Source: Gordonia bronchialis DSM 43247 (GTDB taxonomy: Bacteria > Actinomycetota > Actinomycetes > Mycobacteriales > Mycobacteriaceae). Taken from it: a DNA stretch of 64,000 nucleotides. Both the position numbers and the translations under genes were made by a program. Under the pieces are notes generated by a model. That model searched no databases, had not been told where the DNA came from, and saw only the letters and a program-made list of their open reading frames with translations. The DNA lies in assembly GCF_000024785.1 (NCBI RefSeq), contig NC_013441.1:248001-312000 (forward strand), read 5' to 3'. Positions 53,233 to 62,441 of this stretch are shown piece after piece (position 1 is the first letter of the stretch; every line of letters starts with the position of its first letter).

Positions 53233-53745
53233 GTGTCTCGTCCCGATCCCGACCAATCGCGCGACCCCGCCGTCGAGCCGCGCCACGAGGATTTCGCCAC
53301 CCGGCATGCGCCCACACCCATAGAGCTGCCGCTCGACGATGGCGAGGCGTCCACCAACGTCGACCTCAAGACCCAGATGATCCGGTTCATCATCACCGGT
53401 GCCGGGTCGGGGGTGCTGGACTTCGGGCTCACCATCCTGCTGCAGTACGTGGTCGGTGCGGACTTCTGGATCGCCAAGTCGTTCGGCTTCATCCTCGGTA
53501 CCACCACCGCCTACCTGCTGAATCGGCGCTGGACCTTCGAGGCCCCGCCCAGCACGGTGCGTTTCCTCGCGGTGGTGGCGCTCTACGCGGTGACCTTCTT
53601 CGTCAACGTCGGCCTCTACACCGTGCTCTCGCACGCCTGGCCGGTGACACTGATCTACAGCTTCATCGCCTACGTCATCGCACAGGGCACCGCCACGGTG
53701 ATCAACTTCGTCGTCCAGCGACTGGTCATCTTCCGGATTCGGTGA
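53233..53745 (+). CDS. GtrA-like membrane protein (Rv3789-type)
   Basis: The protein has 170 residues from GTG 53233, with a soluble N-terminus of about 45 residues and four membrane helices. Motifs are MIRFIITGAGSGVLDFGLTILL, SFGFILGTTTAYLLNRRWTF and INFVVQRLVIFRIR. In Mycobacterium the related Rv3789 lies beside dprE1 and is linked to arabinan synthesis, first proposed as a decaprenyl-phosphoarabinose flippase. Here dprE1 is 16 kb to the left. The next gene, 10 bp on, is a flavoprotein. Confidence 0.82.
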   Translation: MSRPDPDQSRDPAVEPRHEDFATRHAPTPIELPLDDGEASTNVDLKTQMIRFIITGAGSGVLDFGLTILLQYVVGADFWIAKSFGFILGTTTAYLLNRRWTFEAPPSTVRFLAVVALYAVTFFVNVGLYTVLSHAWPVTLIYSFIAYVIAQGTATVINFVVQRLVIFRIR

Positions 53746-53755
53746 GGGCGGTTCG

Positions 53756-55156
53756 GTGACCTCGGCGGTCGTGGTCGGCAGTGGTCCCAACGGGCTGACC
53801 GCGGCGGTCACGCTGGCTCGTGCCGGGCTGTCGGTCGAGGTGATCGAGATGGCCGACGTCATCGGTGGTGGTACTCGGTCGAGTGAATTGTTGCGCCCCG
53901 GCATCATTCACGATCATTGCGCAGCGTTTCATCCACTGGGCGCGGGTTCGCCGGCGTGGCGGGGACTCGACCTGCGGTGGCGGTGGCCGGAGATCGACTG
54001 TGCGCATCCGCTCGATGACGGTCGGGCTGCGCTGCTGTTCCGGTCGGTGAGTGCCACCGCGGCCGGATTGGGTCGCGACGGTGACGTCTGGCGCGACGTG
54101 ATCGGCAGCGTCGCCACCGATTTCGACGACCTCGCCGACGACATCCTCGGTCCGCTGCTGCACCTGCCGCGGCATCCGATGCGGCTGGCCGAGTTTGCCC
54201 ACCACGCGTTGTATCCGGCGACGATGCTGGCCCGGGTGTTCGGTTCGGAGGACACCCGCGCCCTTTTCGCAGGTGTTGCGGCGCATGCGTTCACGCGACT
54301 CGACAAGCCCGGATCGTCGTCGGCCGGGCTGATGCTGCTCGCCGCCGGGCACCGCCACGGATGGCCGGTCGCCGAAGGTGGCTCGGCGTCGATCGCGACG
54401 GCGTTGGCGACGGCGCTGATCGACGCGGGCGGGTCCATCAGCACCGGCCGTCGGGTCACTGACCTCGCCGAACTGGACTCGCCGGACGTCGTGGCGCTGG
54501 ACGTGATGCCCGGTGCGGCGGCGGCAATTCTTGGAGACCGGCTGTCGGCAAGCAGGTTTCGGCGATTGACGCGATACCGGCACGGCCCGGCCGCCTTCAA
54601 GGTCGACTATCTCATCGACGGTGAGGTCGGCTGGCTCAACCCGGACTGCGCGCGCGCCGGCACGGTGCACCTCGGTGGCACGTCGTCGGAGATCGCGGTC
54701 GCCGAGAGAGACGTGGTCGCCGGACGGATGCCCGAACGACCCTTCGTGCTGGTCGGCCAGCAATGGGTGGCCGATCCGACCCGCACACCCGGTTCGCTCA
54801 AACCGCTCTGGGCGTACGCCCATGTGCCGCACGGATACCCGCACGACGCCACCGATGTGGTCACCGCGCAGATCGAACGTTTCGCGCCCGGCTTCCGGGA
54901 TCGCATCGTCGATTCCGTCAGCACCGGACCGGCCGACCTCCAGCACGCCAATCCCAACTACGTGGGCGGCGACATCGGTGGCGGCCGCAACGATCTGCGC
55001 CATCTGATCGCTCGGCCCCGGCTGTCTGCCAACCCCTATGCGACGGGGGTGCCCGGCGTCTATCTCTGCTCCTCGGCCACCCCGCCTGGCGGTGGAGTCC
55101 ACGGCATGTGCGGGTATCGCGCGGCGCAGGCTGCACTCCGCGACCTCGATCGCTGA
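53756..55156 (+). CDS. FAD-dependent oxidoreductase (phytoene desaturase-like)
   Basis: The protein has 466 residues from GTG 53756. It starts directly in the dinucleotide fold (SAVVVGSGPNGLTAAVTLARAGLSVEVIE) and ends with the second FAD motif (GVYLCSSATPPGGGVHGMCGYRAAQAAL). HPLGAGSPAWRGLDL and VAEGGSASIATAL are superfamily features. It is 10 bp after the gtrA-like gene, so the two may be cotranscribed. The substrate is unknown. It is related to, but clearly different from, the protein at 47478-49019. Confidence 0.8.
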   Translation: MTSAVVVGSGPNGLTAAVTLARAGLSVEVIEMADVIGGGTRSSELLRPGIIHDHCAAFHPLGAGSPAWRGLDLRWRWPEIDCAHPLDDGRAALLFRSVSATAAGLGRDGDVWRDVIGSVATDFDDLADDILGPLLHLPRHPMRLAEFAHHALYPATMLARVFGSEDTRALFAGVAAHAFTRLDKPGSSSAGLMLLAAGHRHGWPVAEGGSASIATALATALIDAGGSISTGRRVTDLAELDSPDVVALDVMPGAAAAILGDRLSASRFRRLTRYRHGPAAFKVDYLIDGEVGWLNPDCARAGTVHLGGTSSEIAVAERDVVAGRMPERPFVLVGQQWVADPTRTPGSLKPLWAYAHVPHGYPHDATDVVTAQIERFAPGFRDRIVDSVSTGPADLQHANPNYVGGDIGGGRNDLRHLIARPRLSANPYATGVPGVYLCSSATPPGGGVHGMCGYRAAQAALRDLDR

Positions 55157-55171
55157 GTCCACGCGTCGGGC

Positions 55172-57775
55172 TCACGCCCGGCTTGGCGTCTCCGGTGGGA
55201 TGGCGTCCAACAGCATTCGGGTGTAATCGGTTTCGGGGTTGTGCAGGATGTCGACGGCGGGGCCGGACTCGACGACGCGACCGTTCTGCATCACGGCCAC
55301 GGTGTCGCTGATCTGCTCGACGACCGCCAGATCGTGAGCGATGAACAGATAGGTGAGCCCCTTCTCGCGCTGCAACTCGGCCAGGAGGTCGAGGACATTC
55401 GCCTGGACAGAGACGTCCAGCGACGCGGTGGACTCGTCGAGGATCAGGACCTCCGGGTCGGAGGCGAGAGCGCGGGCCAGGCAGACGCGTTGACGTTGGC
55501 CGCCGGACATTTCGTGGGGGTAGCGATCGAGGAAGGACCGATCGAGACTCACGTCGTCCATGAGTTGCTCGGCACGGCTGCGCATCTCGTCACGACCGGA
55601 TGCCAGACGATGGGTACGCAGCGGCTCGGCGACCGACCGGCCTGCGGTCATCCGCGGATCGAGCGAGGCCGCCGGATCCTGGAAGACCATCGCGAGGCGA
55701 CGGCGCAGGACCGCGGCGTCGGCACCCCGCACGCCGACCGCGTCGATGGTGCGTCCGTCAACGGTCACCTCGGCGCTGCCACGCACCGCAGTGCCGTGAC
55801 CGGACTCGATCAGTCCGGTGAGAACCCCTGCGACGGTGGATTTCCCGGACCCGGATTCTCCGACGATCCCCAGCGTGGTCCCGCGCAGGACGTCGAGATC
55901 GACGTCGGTGATCGCGTGCACCGTGTCCCGGCCCGTGGCACCCCGAACCGTGTAGTCCACGCCCAGGCCCCGAACCTTCACCAGTGGTGCTTGCTTCGCG
56001 CGGGCGTCCGGGGCCTCGGGCGCCCGCTCGCTCACCTCGCTCAACAGTAGCCGCGCGTCCAGCAGCCGGCGCGTGTACTCGTCCTGCGGGTTGCCGAAGA
56101 TGTCTGTCACCGAACCGGTTTCGACGACGCGTCCCTCCCGCATCACCATCACGTCGTCGGCGATGCGGCCGATGACACCCAGGTCGTGACTGATCCACAC
56201 GACGGCCATGCCGCGTTCGCGCTGCAACTCGGCGACGAGCGCGATGATCTGCGCCTGCGTGGTCACGTCGAGTGCCGTGGTGGCCTCGTCGGCGACGAGG
56301 ATGTCCGGGTCGCAGGCCAGTGCCACCGCGATCATCACGCGCTGGCGCTGGCCGCCGGACAGTTGATGCGGGTAGGCGCGCAGACGGGCTTCGGGATCGG
56401 GCAGATGAACGTCCCGCAGCAGCGTCAGGGCGCGTTCGCGGGCCGCGGCGCGACTGAGCCCGAGGTGGCGGCGCGGGCCTTCGGTGAGTTGATCTTCGAT
56501 GGTGAGCAACGGATTCAGGCTCGACGACGGGTCCTGGAACACGAACCCGACCCGTGCGCCGTGCAGGGCCCGCAGCGTCGACGCCGAGGCACCGATGACC
56601 TCGGTGGCACCGATGCGCGCGGATCCCTCGACGTAGGCGCTTGGTGCGTTGAAGAGCCCGGTCGCGGACAGTACGCTCAACGATTTCCCGGAGCCGCTCT
56701 CCCCGACGATGCCGAGCGTCTGCCCAGCAGTCACCGAGAAGCTGATGCCGTGCACGATCTCTCGTGGTCCGACCCCGACGGTCAGGTCGCGGACGGTGAG
56801 CACCGGGGTGCCGTCCACCGGGCGCTCGTCACCGTCGCGTACGCCGGCGCCGGGTGCCTTCACCACCGGGCGCCGCACCTTGCCGCGATTGCGCAGCAGG
56901 GTGCGTTGCCGCGGGTCGAGGACGTCGCGGACCCCGTCGCCGATCAGGTTGAACGCGAACACCGTGAACAGGATGGCCAGGCCGGGGAACACACCCATCC
57001 ACCAGGCAGTGGTGATGAAACCCTGTGCGTCATAGAGCATCCGGCCCCACGACGGATCGGGTGGCTGGACACCGAGACCGAGGAAGGACAGCGCCGCCTC
57101 GGACAGGATCGCGAAGGCCAGCGAGATGGAGGTCTGCACGATCACCGGTCCCGAGATGTTCGGCAGCACATGGGAGACGAGGGTTCGCCAGGTGGGCACG
57201 CCCATGGTGCGGGCGGCCAGCACGTACTGGGTCTGGCGGACCCGCAACGTATCCGCGCGGGCCACCCGGGCGAAGATCGGTATGTAGACGATGCCGATCG
57301 CGATCATCGCCGACGTCACCCCGGGACCCAGGATCGCGACGATGGCCAGCGCCAGCAGCATCACCGGAAACGAGAACACGACGTCGACGATGCGCATCAG
57401 CACGGTGTCCAGCACACCACCGGCGAATCCGGCCACCATCCCCAGGATGACCCCCACCAGTAGCGAGATCGCCACGGCGACAACGGCCACCCGCATACTC
57501 ACCGAGGCGGCGAGTACCACCCGGGAGAACACGTCGCGGCCCAGGTCGTCGGTGCCGAACAGGTGCCCCCAACTCGGGGAGCGCAACGCGTTGGGGACGT
57601 CGATCTCGTTGGCGCCGAACGGGGCGATGAGCGGGCCGGCGACGGCGCAGATGATCACGATCGCGATCACCACCATGCCGAACACGGATGCCCGGTTACG
57701 CAGCAGAAGGCGCCACGCGGAATCGGTGTCCGGGGACCCGGCCCCGGCGGCGGGCTGGGGTGCACTGGTGGTCAT
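55172..57775 (-). CDS. Peptide-type ABC transporter fusion: DppC permease plus two ATPase domains
   Basis: The single 867-residue frame holds a DppC-type permease (about 1-300, [15 protein letters not shown]), a first ATPase (about 325-590) and a second (about 610-860). First ATPase: Walker A GESGSGKS, signature LSGGQRQR, Walker [10 protein letters not shown]. Second: [24 protein letters not shown]. Both nucleotide-binding sites look intact. Fusions of this order occur in other actinobacteria. The ATG overlaps the stop of the DppB gene (ATGA), and the binding protein lies upstream, so this is a complete three-gene importer for peptides or similar solutes. Confidence 0.9.
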   Translation of the reverse strand: MTTSAPQPAAGAGSPDTDSAWRLLLRNRASVFGMVVIAIVIICAVAGPLIAPFGANEIDVPNALRSPSWGHLFGTDDLGRDVFSRVVLAASVSMRVAVVAVAISLLVGVILGMVAGFAGGVLDTVLMRIVDVVFSFPVMLLALAIVAILGPGVTSAMIAIGIVYIPIFARVARADTLRVRQTQYVLAARTMGVPTWRTLVSHVLPNISGPVIVQTSISLAFAILSEAALSFLGLGVQPPDPSWGRMLYDAQGFITTAWWMGVFPGLAILFTVFAFNLIGDGVRDVLDPRQRTLLRNRGKVRRPVVKAPGAGVRDGDERPVDGTPVLTVRDLTVGVGPREIVHGISFSVTAGQTLGIVGESGSGKSLSVLSATGLFNAPSAYVEGSARIGATEVIGASASTLRALHGARVGFVFQDPSSSLNPLLTIEDQLTEGPRRHLGLSRAAARERALTLLRDVHLPDPEARLRAYPHQLSGGQRQRVMIAVALACDPDILVADEATTALDVTTQAQIIALVAELQRERGMAVVWISHDLGVIGRIADDVMVMREGRVVETGSVTDIFGNPQDEYTRRLLDARLLLSEVSERAPEAPDARAKQAPLVKVRGLGVDYTVRGATGRDTVHAITDVDLDVLRGTTLGIVGESGSGKSTVAGVLTGLIESGHGTAVRGSAEVTVDGRTIDAVGVRGADAAVLRRRLAMVFQDPAASLDPRMTAGRSVAEPLRTHRLASGRDEMRSRAEQLMDDVSLDRSFLDRYPHEMSGGQRQRVCLARALASDPEVLILDESTASLDVSVQANVLDLLAELQREKGLTYLFIAHDLAVVEQISDTVAVMQNGRVVESGPAVDILHNPETDYTRMLLDAIPPETPSRA

Positions 57776-58737
57776 GAGAGCCTGATCCTCGGGTCGATGA
57801 CGGCGTAGCAGATGTCCACCACGAGGTTGACGATGAGGAAGATGATCGCGATCAGCAGGATCGCGCCCTGCAGAACGGGATAGTCACGTGCGGCGACCGA
57901 GTCGTACACGAGCAATCCCAGGCCCGGCCAGGCGAACACCACCTCGACGACGATGACACCGCCGAGCAGGGTGGCGAACTGGATGCCGGAGATCGTCAGC
58001 ACCGGCACCAGCGCGTTGCGGCCGACGTGGGAGAGCAGGATTCTGCTGCGGCTCAGACCTTTCGACTCGGCGGTGGTCACATACGGTGCGTTGACCACTT
58101 CCAGGACCGACGATCGCACATACCGCGTCATGATCGCGCCGGTCACGATGCCGACCGTGATCGCGGGCAGCACGATGTGTTCCAGCCAGCCGCCGAGACC
58201 GTCGAGCAGTGGGGAGTAGCCGGCCGACGGCAACCAGCCCAGCGCAGTGGAGAACAGTCCGATGAGCAGGATGCCCATCCAGAAGTCGGGCACCGAGATG
58301 CCGAACTGGCTGACCACCCGGATCACGTTGTCGGCCGGACGCCCCTCCCGCAGCGCCGCCCACGACCCCAGGGGGACCGCGATCACGAGCGCGACGACGA
58401 TGGAGGTCAGGGCCAGCGAGATGGTGGCGGGCAGCCGATCGAGCAACATCGTCGTCACCGATTCGCCGTTACGGAAACTCACCCCGAGGTCACCGGTGAA
58501 CGCGTGACCGATGTAGTTGACGAGCTGGGTGAACAGGGGCTGATCGAGGCCCGACGCACTCCGCAGTGCCGCATAGGATTCCGGTGTGTACCGGGTCCCC
58601 AGCGCGATGCGGACGGGATCGCCGGGCACGATCTGGATGAGGAAGAACACCGCCACCATCACCCCGAGCAGAACTGCGACGGTGTACAGCAACCGGATGG
58701 CGATGAACCGCAACAGGGGTGAACGCAGCAGCGTCAT
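57772..58737 (-). CDS. ABC transporter permease (DppB type)
   Basis: The protein has 321 residues with six membrane helices. It has the DppB hallmarks FLIQIVPGDPVRIALG near the N-terminus and the coupling region ESKGLSRSRILLSHVGRNALVPVLTISGIQFATLLGGVIVVE (residues about 225-265). It lies 6 bp after the binding-protein gene and overlaps the permease/ATPase fusion by 4 bp. Confidence 0.92.
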   Translation of the reverse strand: MTLLRSPLLRFIAIRLLYTVAVLLGVMVAVFFLIQIVPGDPVRIALGTRYTPESYAALRSASGLDQPLFTQLVNYIGHAFTGDLGVSFRNGESVTTMLLDRLPATISLALTSIVVALVIAVPLGSWAALREGRPADNVIRVVSQFGISVPDFWMGILLIGLFSTALGWLPSAGYSPLLDGLGGWLEHIVLPAITVGIVTGAIMTRYVRSSVLEVVNAPYVTTAESKGLSRSRILLSHVGRNALVPVLTISGIQFATLLGGVIVVEVVFAWPGLGLLVYDSVAARDYPVLQGAILLIAIIFLIVNLVVDICYAVIDPRIRLS

Positions 58738-58743
58738 GACAGA

Positions 58744-60294
58744 TCAGCCCCTGTCCAGCCGGGCGGTACGGAACCGGACCGCCTTGTCGGAGCGGACCGT
58801 GTACCCGACGAGCGCCGTCGTGTAGGCCTGGTTGGCCGACGGGTTGTACAGGTACAGGTAGCTGACGTCGTCGGCGATGCGGGTGGCGGCGTCGCCGTAG
58901 ATCTGTTTGCGCCTCGCCATGTCGAGTTCGGTGCGCCCGGCGTCGAGGAGACGGTCGACCTCGGGATTGGAGTACTTCTGCGCGTTGGATTCTCCGCTCG
59001 AATAGTGCTGCGCGTAGTAGTAGTCGTCGGGATCGAGGTTGCCCAGCCACCCGAGCATCAGCGCGTCGAAATCGCCCTGGGACTGGCGATCGAGCCACGC
59101 ACCGAAGTCCAGCGTCTCGATGGTCACCGAGATCCCGACGTCGTCGAGATTCGACGCGATCACCTGCGCGGCGGTCACGGTCTCCGGATACTCGGTGGTC
59201 ACCATCAATCCCATGTCCAGCGACGTCGTACCCGCCTCGCGCAGCAGTGTTTTCGACCGTTCGGTGGCCGCGGCGCGGTCCAGGCCGGCGGTGTAGCGGT
59301 CGTAGCCGATGAACCACGGGCTGGTGGACGGGATGGCGAGCTGGTTGGGTTTCGCGGTACCGTAACCGACCACCTGGGCGACGGAGTCGCGGTCGATCGC
59401 GTAGGCCACCGCTTGGCGAATGCGGTTGTCGGCGAACGGTTTCCGCTTGAAGTTCATCGTCATGTACCAGTAGTCGTTGGCGACGACGGTCCCGACCCGC
59501 AGCGAGTCGTCGCCCTTGAGGATGCTCAGCTGTTGCGCGGGCATCGCGTCGGTCCAGTCGATCTCACCCGAGCGCAGCGCCGACACCGCGGTGGTGCCCT
59601 GCGAGATGAAGCTGAACGTCACGCCGTCGACGGCGGGCGCCCCACCCCAGTAGCGGGGGTTGGATGTGATGACGATGGACGCGCCGGGGGAGCGGGACAC
59701 GAACGAGAAGGGGCCGGTACCAACCGGGCGGGTGGCGATCTCACCCGATTCGACGTTGCGCCGGTTCACGATTGCCAGCCCCTTGAACCCGCCGATGTTG
59801 GTCAGCAGATTGGGTGTCGGGTGTTTCACGGTGAGGCGAACCCGGCGGTCGTCGAGTGCGGTGATCTGATCGATCGACTCGAGTTTCCAGGCGTTGGACA
59901 GCTCTTCGTCGATGATGCGGCGGTAGGAATAGACCACGTCGGCGGCGGTGCACGGGTCGCCGTTGTGAAAGGCGAGTCCCGGTCGCAGGGTGAACGTCCA
60001 CACCAGGTCGTCGGGGCTGACTGTCCAGCTCTCGGCGAGCGCCGGCCGCATGGTCAGTTGCTCGTCGGGTTCGACGAGGGTGTCGAAGACGTTCTCGAGG
60101 ACCTGGAAGGTGAAGTATGAACTCGATTTGTGCGGATCGAGCTGGTCGGGTTCCCCGGCGATGGCCGCTCGGATGGTGTTGCCCGCGGAACTGCCGGAGC
60201 CGCACGCGCTCAGCAGACCACCACCGGCCAGGGCGATCCCACCGGCTCCTGCGAGCGAGAGGAAACTTCGCCGGCTCAGCGGGGAACCGGTCAT
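58744..60294 (-). CDS. Peptide-type ABC transporter substrate-binding lipoprotein, Tat-exported
   Basis: The protein has 516 residues from ATG 60294, which has an AAGGA site 7 bp before it; ATG 60300 is also possible. The signal peptide has the twin-arginine motif LSRRSFLSLAG and lipobox LLSACGSG. The fold is the DppA/OppA class (EPDQLDPHKSSSYFTFQVLENVFDTLVEP, GTGPFSFVS, QAVAYAIDRDSVAQ). It feeds the DppB and DppC permeases encoded after it. The ligand cannot be told. A GGGGCAG-N16-CTGCCCC inverted repeat (60311-60340) lies just before it in the leader. Confidence 0.9.
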   Translation of the reverse strand: MTGSPLSRRSFLSLAGAGGIALAGGGLLSACGSGSSAGNTIRAAIAGEPDQLDPHKSSSYFTFQVLENVFDTLVEPDEQLTMRPALAESWTVSPDDLVWTFTLRPGLAFHNGDPCTAADVVYSYRRIIDEELSNAWKLESIDQITALDDRRVRLTVKHPTPNLLTNIGGFKGLAIVNRRNVESGEIATRPVGTGPFSFVSRSPGASIVITSNPRYWGGAPAVDGVTFSFISQGTTAVSALRSGEIDWTDAMPAQQLSILKGDDSLRVGTVVANDYWYMTMNFKRKPFADNRIRQAVAYAIDRDSVAQVVGYGTAKPNQLAIPSTSPWFIGYDRYTAGLDRAAATERSKTLLREAGTTSLDMGLMVTTEYPETVTAAQVIASNLDDVGISVTIETLDFGAWLDRQSQGDFDALMLGWLGNLDPDDYYYAQHYSSGESNAQKYSNPEVDRLLDAGRTELDMARRKQIYGDAATRIADDVSYLYLYNPSANQAYTTALVGYTVRSDKAVRFRTARLDRG

Positions 60295-60310
60295 GGACAT
60301 CCTTCGTGCC

Positions 60311-60340
60311 GGGGCAGGGTCGATTCTTGCAGTCTGCCCC
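60311..60340. promoter_or_regulatory. Inverted repeat before the peptide-transporter operon
   Basis: GGGGCAG (60311-60317) and CTGCCCC (60334-60340) are exact reverse complements, 16 bp apart, 17 bp upstream of the binding-protein start. It may be an operator or the terminator of the LLM gene. Confidence 0.35.
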
Positions 60341-60410
60341 AGCGCACGGAGGCCTGCAAGCACCCGCAGCCGACGATGCGGTGCGCCAACAGGCTTGCCG
60401 GATAAGGAAT

Positions 60411-61289
60411 CTAGGTGTTGACCTTGGCGATCACGTTGTCGGCGTACCAGTTCAGATGGTCGAACTTCTTCTGCAGCGGTTCGGTGTCGACGCCCTTGAT
60501 GTAGGGCATCCGGAAGCCCACGATGACGTCGGTGATCCCTTTGTCCTCGAGCCGTTTACATCCGTCGACGCTGTAGGCATCCAAGGAGATCACGTGGATC
60601 TCGAAGGGATCGTTGGTCGTGCCCTCCGCCTTGCGGATGTCGGCGATCTTCTCGAGCAGGACGTCGAGTTCCTCGGCCGGGCCGCCGCCGTGCATCCAGC
60701 CGTCGCCGCGGACGACCGCCCGGCGCAGTGCGGCATCGGCGTGCCCGCCCACCAGCAGCGGGATGGGCTCGGTGGGTGCCGGGGTCATCTTGATCTTCGG
60801 GATGTCGTAGAACTCGCCGTGGAACTCGAAGTACTCGCCGGTGGTCAGACCGCGGATGATGTCCATGCACTCGTCCATCCGCTTGCCGCGCCGGCGGAAG
60901 TCGACGCCCATGAAGTCGTAGTCCTCCGGCCACGGGCTGGTCCCGACGCCGAGGGCGAGTCGGTTGTTGGTCAGGTACGCCACCGAACTCGCCTGCTTGG
61001 CCACCAGCGCCGGCGGGCGGACCGGCAGCTTCAGCACGAAGGGTGTGAACCGGATGGTCGAGGTCACCGCACCCAGTGCCGCGGCCTGGATGAAGGTCTC
61101 GATGAAGGCCTTGCCGTCGAGGAATTCGCGGTTGCCGTCGGGTGTGTACGGGTAGGTCGCATCCGACTCGTACGGGTAGGCAAGCGAGTCGGGGATGGTG
61201 AACCCAGCATACCCGGCCTTCTCGGCAGCCTGCGCCAGCGGCGCGTAGTAGCTGGGGTCGGTCATGGCCTCGGCGAACGTGAATCGCAT
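60411..61289 (-). CDS. LLM-class (probably F420-dependent) oxidoreductase
   Basis: The protein has 292 residues from ATG 61289, with GAGGAGC upstream. It is a luciferase-like TIM barrel: YYAPLAQAAEKAGYAGFTIPDSL, RFTPFVLKLPVRPPALVAKQASSVAYLTNNRLALGVG (residues about 88-124), MDIIRGLTTGEYFEFHGEFYDI, IPLLVGGHADAALRRAVVRGDGWM. This pattern fits the F420 families abundant in Mycobacteriales rather than flavin luciferases, but cofactor choice is inferred. The substrate is unknown. It lies 116 bp before the transporter operon on the same strand. Confidence 0.82.
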   Translation of the reverse strand: MRFTFAEAMTDPSYYAPLAQAAEKAGYAGFTIPDSLAYPYESDATYPYTPDGNREFLDGKAFIETFIQAAALGAVTSTIRFTPFVLKLPVRPPALVAKQASSVAYLTNNRLALGVGTSPWPEDYDFMGVDFRRRGKRMDECMDIIRGLTTGEYFEFHGEFYDIPKIKMTPAPTEPIPLLVGGHADAALRRAVVRGDGWMHGGGPAEELDVLLEKIADIRKAEGTTNDPFEIHVISLDAYSVDGCKRLEDKGITDVIVGFRMPYIKGVDTEPLQKKFDHLNWYADNVIAKVNT

Positions 61290-61470
61290 CGTGCTCCTCG
61301 GGGTGGGCGTCTCCACCGAGGGTAGAACACGTTCTAGTTTGTCCGGAAGTCTTCGGAGGAGTCGGCTTCCCGATTCGCCTACGAACGGGGGAATGTTTCA
61401 TATATCTTCGCGAATGGCTGGTCGGGTGATGTGTCGGAAGTCCGCAGTCATCGTAGGTCGGGAGGATCTC

Positions 61471-61908
61471 ATGCTCGGTTCATCAGGTCGTCGGGTGACG
61501 CTGGGGGCGGCCGTCGTCGCGGCGGCACTGTCGATCGCCGGCGTGGCCGGACTCGGGACGGCGCACGCGGCCGTCGGTGCGCCGCGGATCGTCGACCGGT
61601 CCGGCTTCGGGTCCGTGGGCAACGGTTACGGGGCGGGATGCACCTACGTCATCTCGGTGCCGATTTCCGCGAAGTCCGCCAAGACGACGGTCGTGGCCGG
61701 CCGGCCCGGCACCCGTGCCGCCATCCTCTACGACCAGACGCCACCCGCGGAGGCGGCCAAGGTGACGGTGTGGTGGACGCCACCCGCCGCGGGTCGGTAC
61801 CGGATCATCGCCGGGCAGGTGGCCCAAGGTGGTGCGAAGATTTCGCGGAGCATCCTCGTCGACGTGAAGTTCGGCCTCAACACCGGAAGTTCTTGTCTCG
61901 CCGTCTGA
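61471..61908 (+). CDS. Small secreted protein of unknown function
   Basis: The protein has 145 residues from ATG 61471, with GGGAGGA 7 bp upstream. The signal peptide (RRVTLGAAVVAAALSIAGVAGLGTAHAA) has a likely cut at AHA-A. The mature part of about 110 residues has two cysteines (GAGCTYV and SSCLAV), possibly one disulfide, and an Ig-like beta pattern (KTTVVAGRPGTRAAILYDQTP, VWWTPPAAGRYRIIAG). I do not recognise a named family. It is divergent from the LLM gene. Confidence 0.75.
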   Translation: MLGSSGRRVTLGAAVVAAALSIAGVAGLGTAHAAVGAPRIVDRSGFGSVGNGYGAGCTYVISVPISAKSAKTTVVAGRPGTRAAILYDQTPPAEAAKVTVWWTPPAAGRYRIIAGQVAQGGAKISRSILVDVKFGLNTGSSCLAV

Positions 61909-61913
61909 TCCGA

Positions 61914-62387
61914 TCAGTCTGCTGGAAGCGGACCATGATCACGCGCACCCGGGCCACGGTGTAGCGCCAACGAGGCGCGGGTGACCGGTTCGCCGCATTC
62001 GGAGCAGACCGGCTGCAGCGTCGTGACCTGCCCGCAGTCGCGGTGGGTGGCGACCACCGGTGCGCCGCCGGGTGCGGCCCACTTGTCGCCCCACTGCCGC
62101 AACGCGGTGAGGACCAGCCACAGGTCGCGGCCCTTCTCGGTGAGTCGGTAGTCGTAGCGGACCGGCTTGTCCTGATAGGGCTCCTTGGTGAACACGCCGT
62201 GCTCGACCAGCGTCTCGAGACGCTGGGTCAGGACGTTGCGGGCGATGCCGAGCCGCTCGGAGAATGCGTCGAACCGGGTCACCCCGATGAAGGCGTCGCG
62301 GATGATCAGCAGCGTCCACCATTCCCCGACGATCTCGAGGCTCTGCGCGACCGAGCAGTTCATGTCGGAGAAGGACGCGCGGCGCAT
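61914..62387 (-). CDS. HxlR-family transcriptional regulator
   Basis: The protein has 157 residues from ATG 62387. It has the HxlR signature: a conserved N-terminal Cys (MNCSVAQSLEIVGEWWTLLIIRDAF), wing region RLGIARNVLTQRLETLVEHGV, and DYRLTEKGRDLW. Two CxxC pairs are not complete (CGQ.. and CSECGEPV). HxlR proteins often sense reactive aldehydes or oxidants through the Cys. It is divergent from the MFS transporter by 54 bp and probably controls it. Confidence 0.88.
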   Translation of the reverse strand: MRRASFSDMNCSVAQSLEIVGEWWTLLIIRDAFIGVTRFDAFSERLGIARNVLTQRLETLVEHGVFTKEPYQDKPVRYDYRLTEKGRDLWLVLTALRQWGDKWAAPGGAPVVATHRDCGQVTTLQPVCSECGEPVTRASLALHRGPGARDHGPLPAD

Positions 62388-62441
62388 AGAACTCAGGCTA
62401 GTGGGTTGCGTGAAGCAACTCAACCTGCTGTGATCAGTTGC

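Noticed and set aside
52087..53907. A 606-codon minus-strand frame across the HNH gene
   Set aside because: Low-complexity translation of the repeat region and of the gtrA gene; no domain, and it crosses several real genes.
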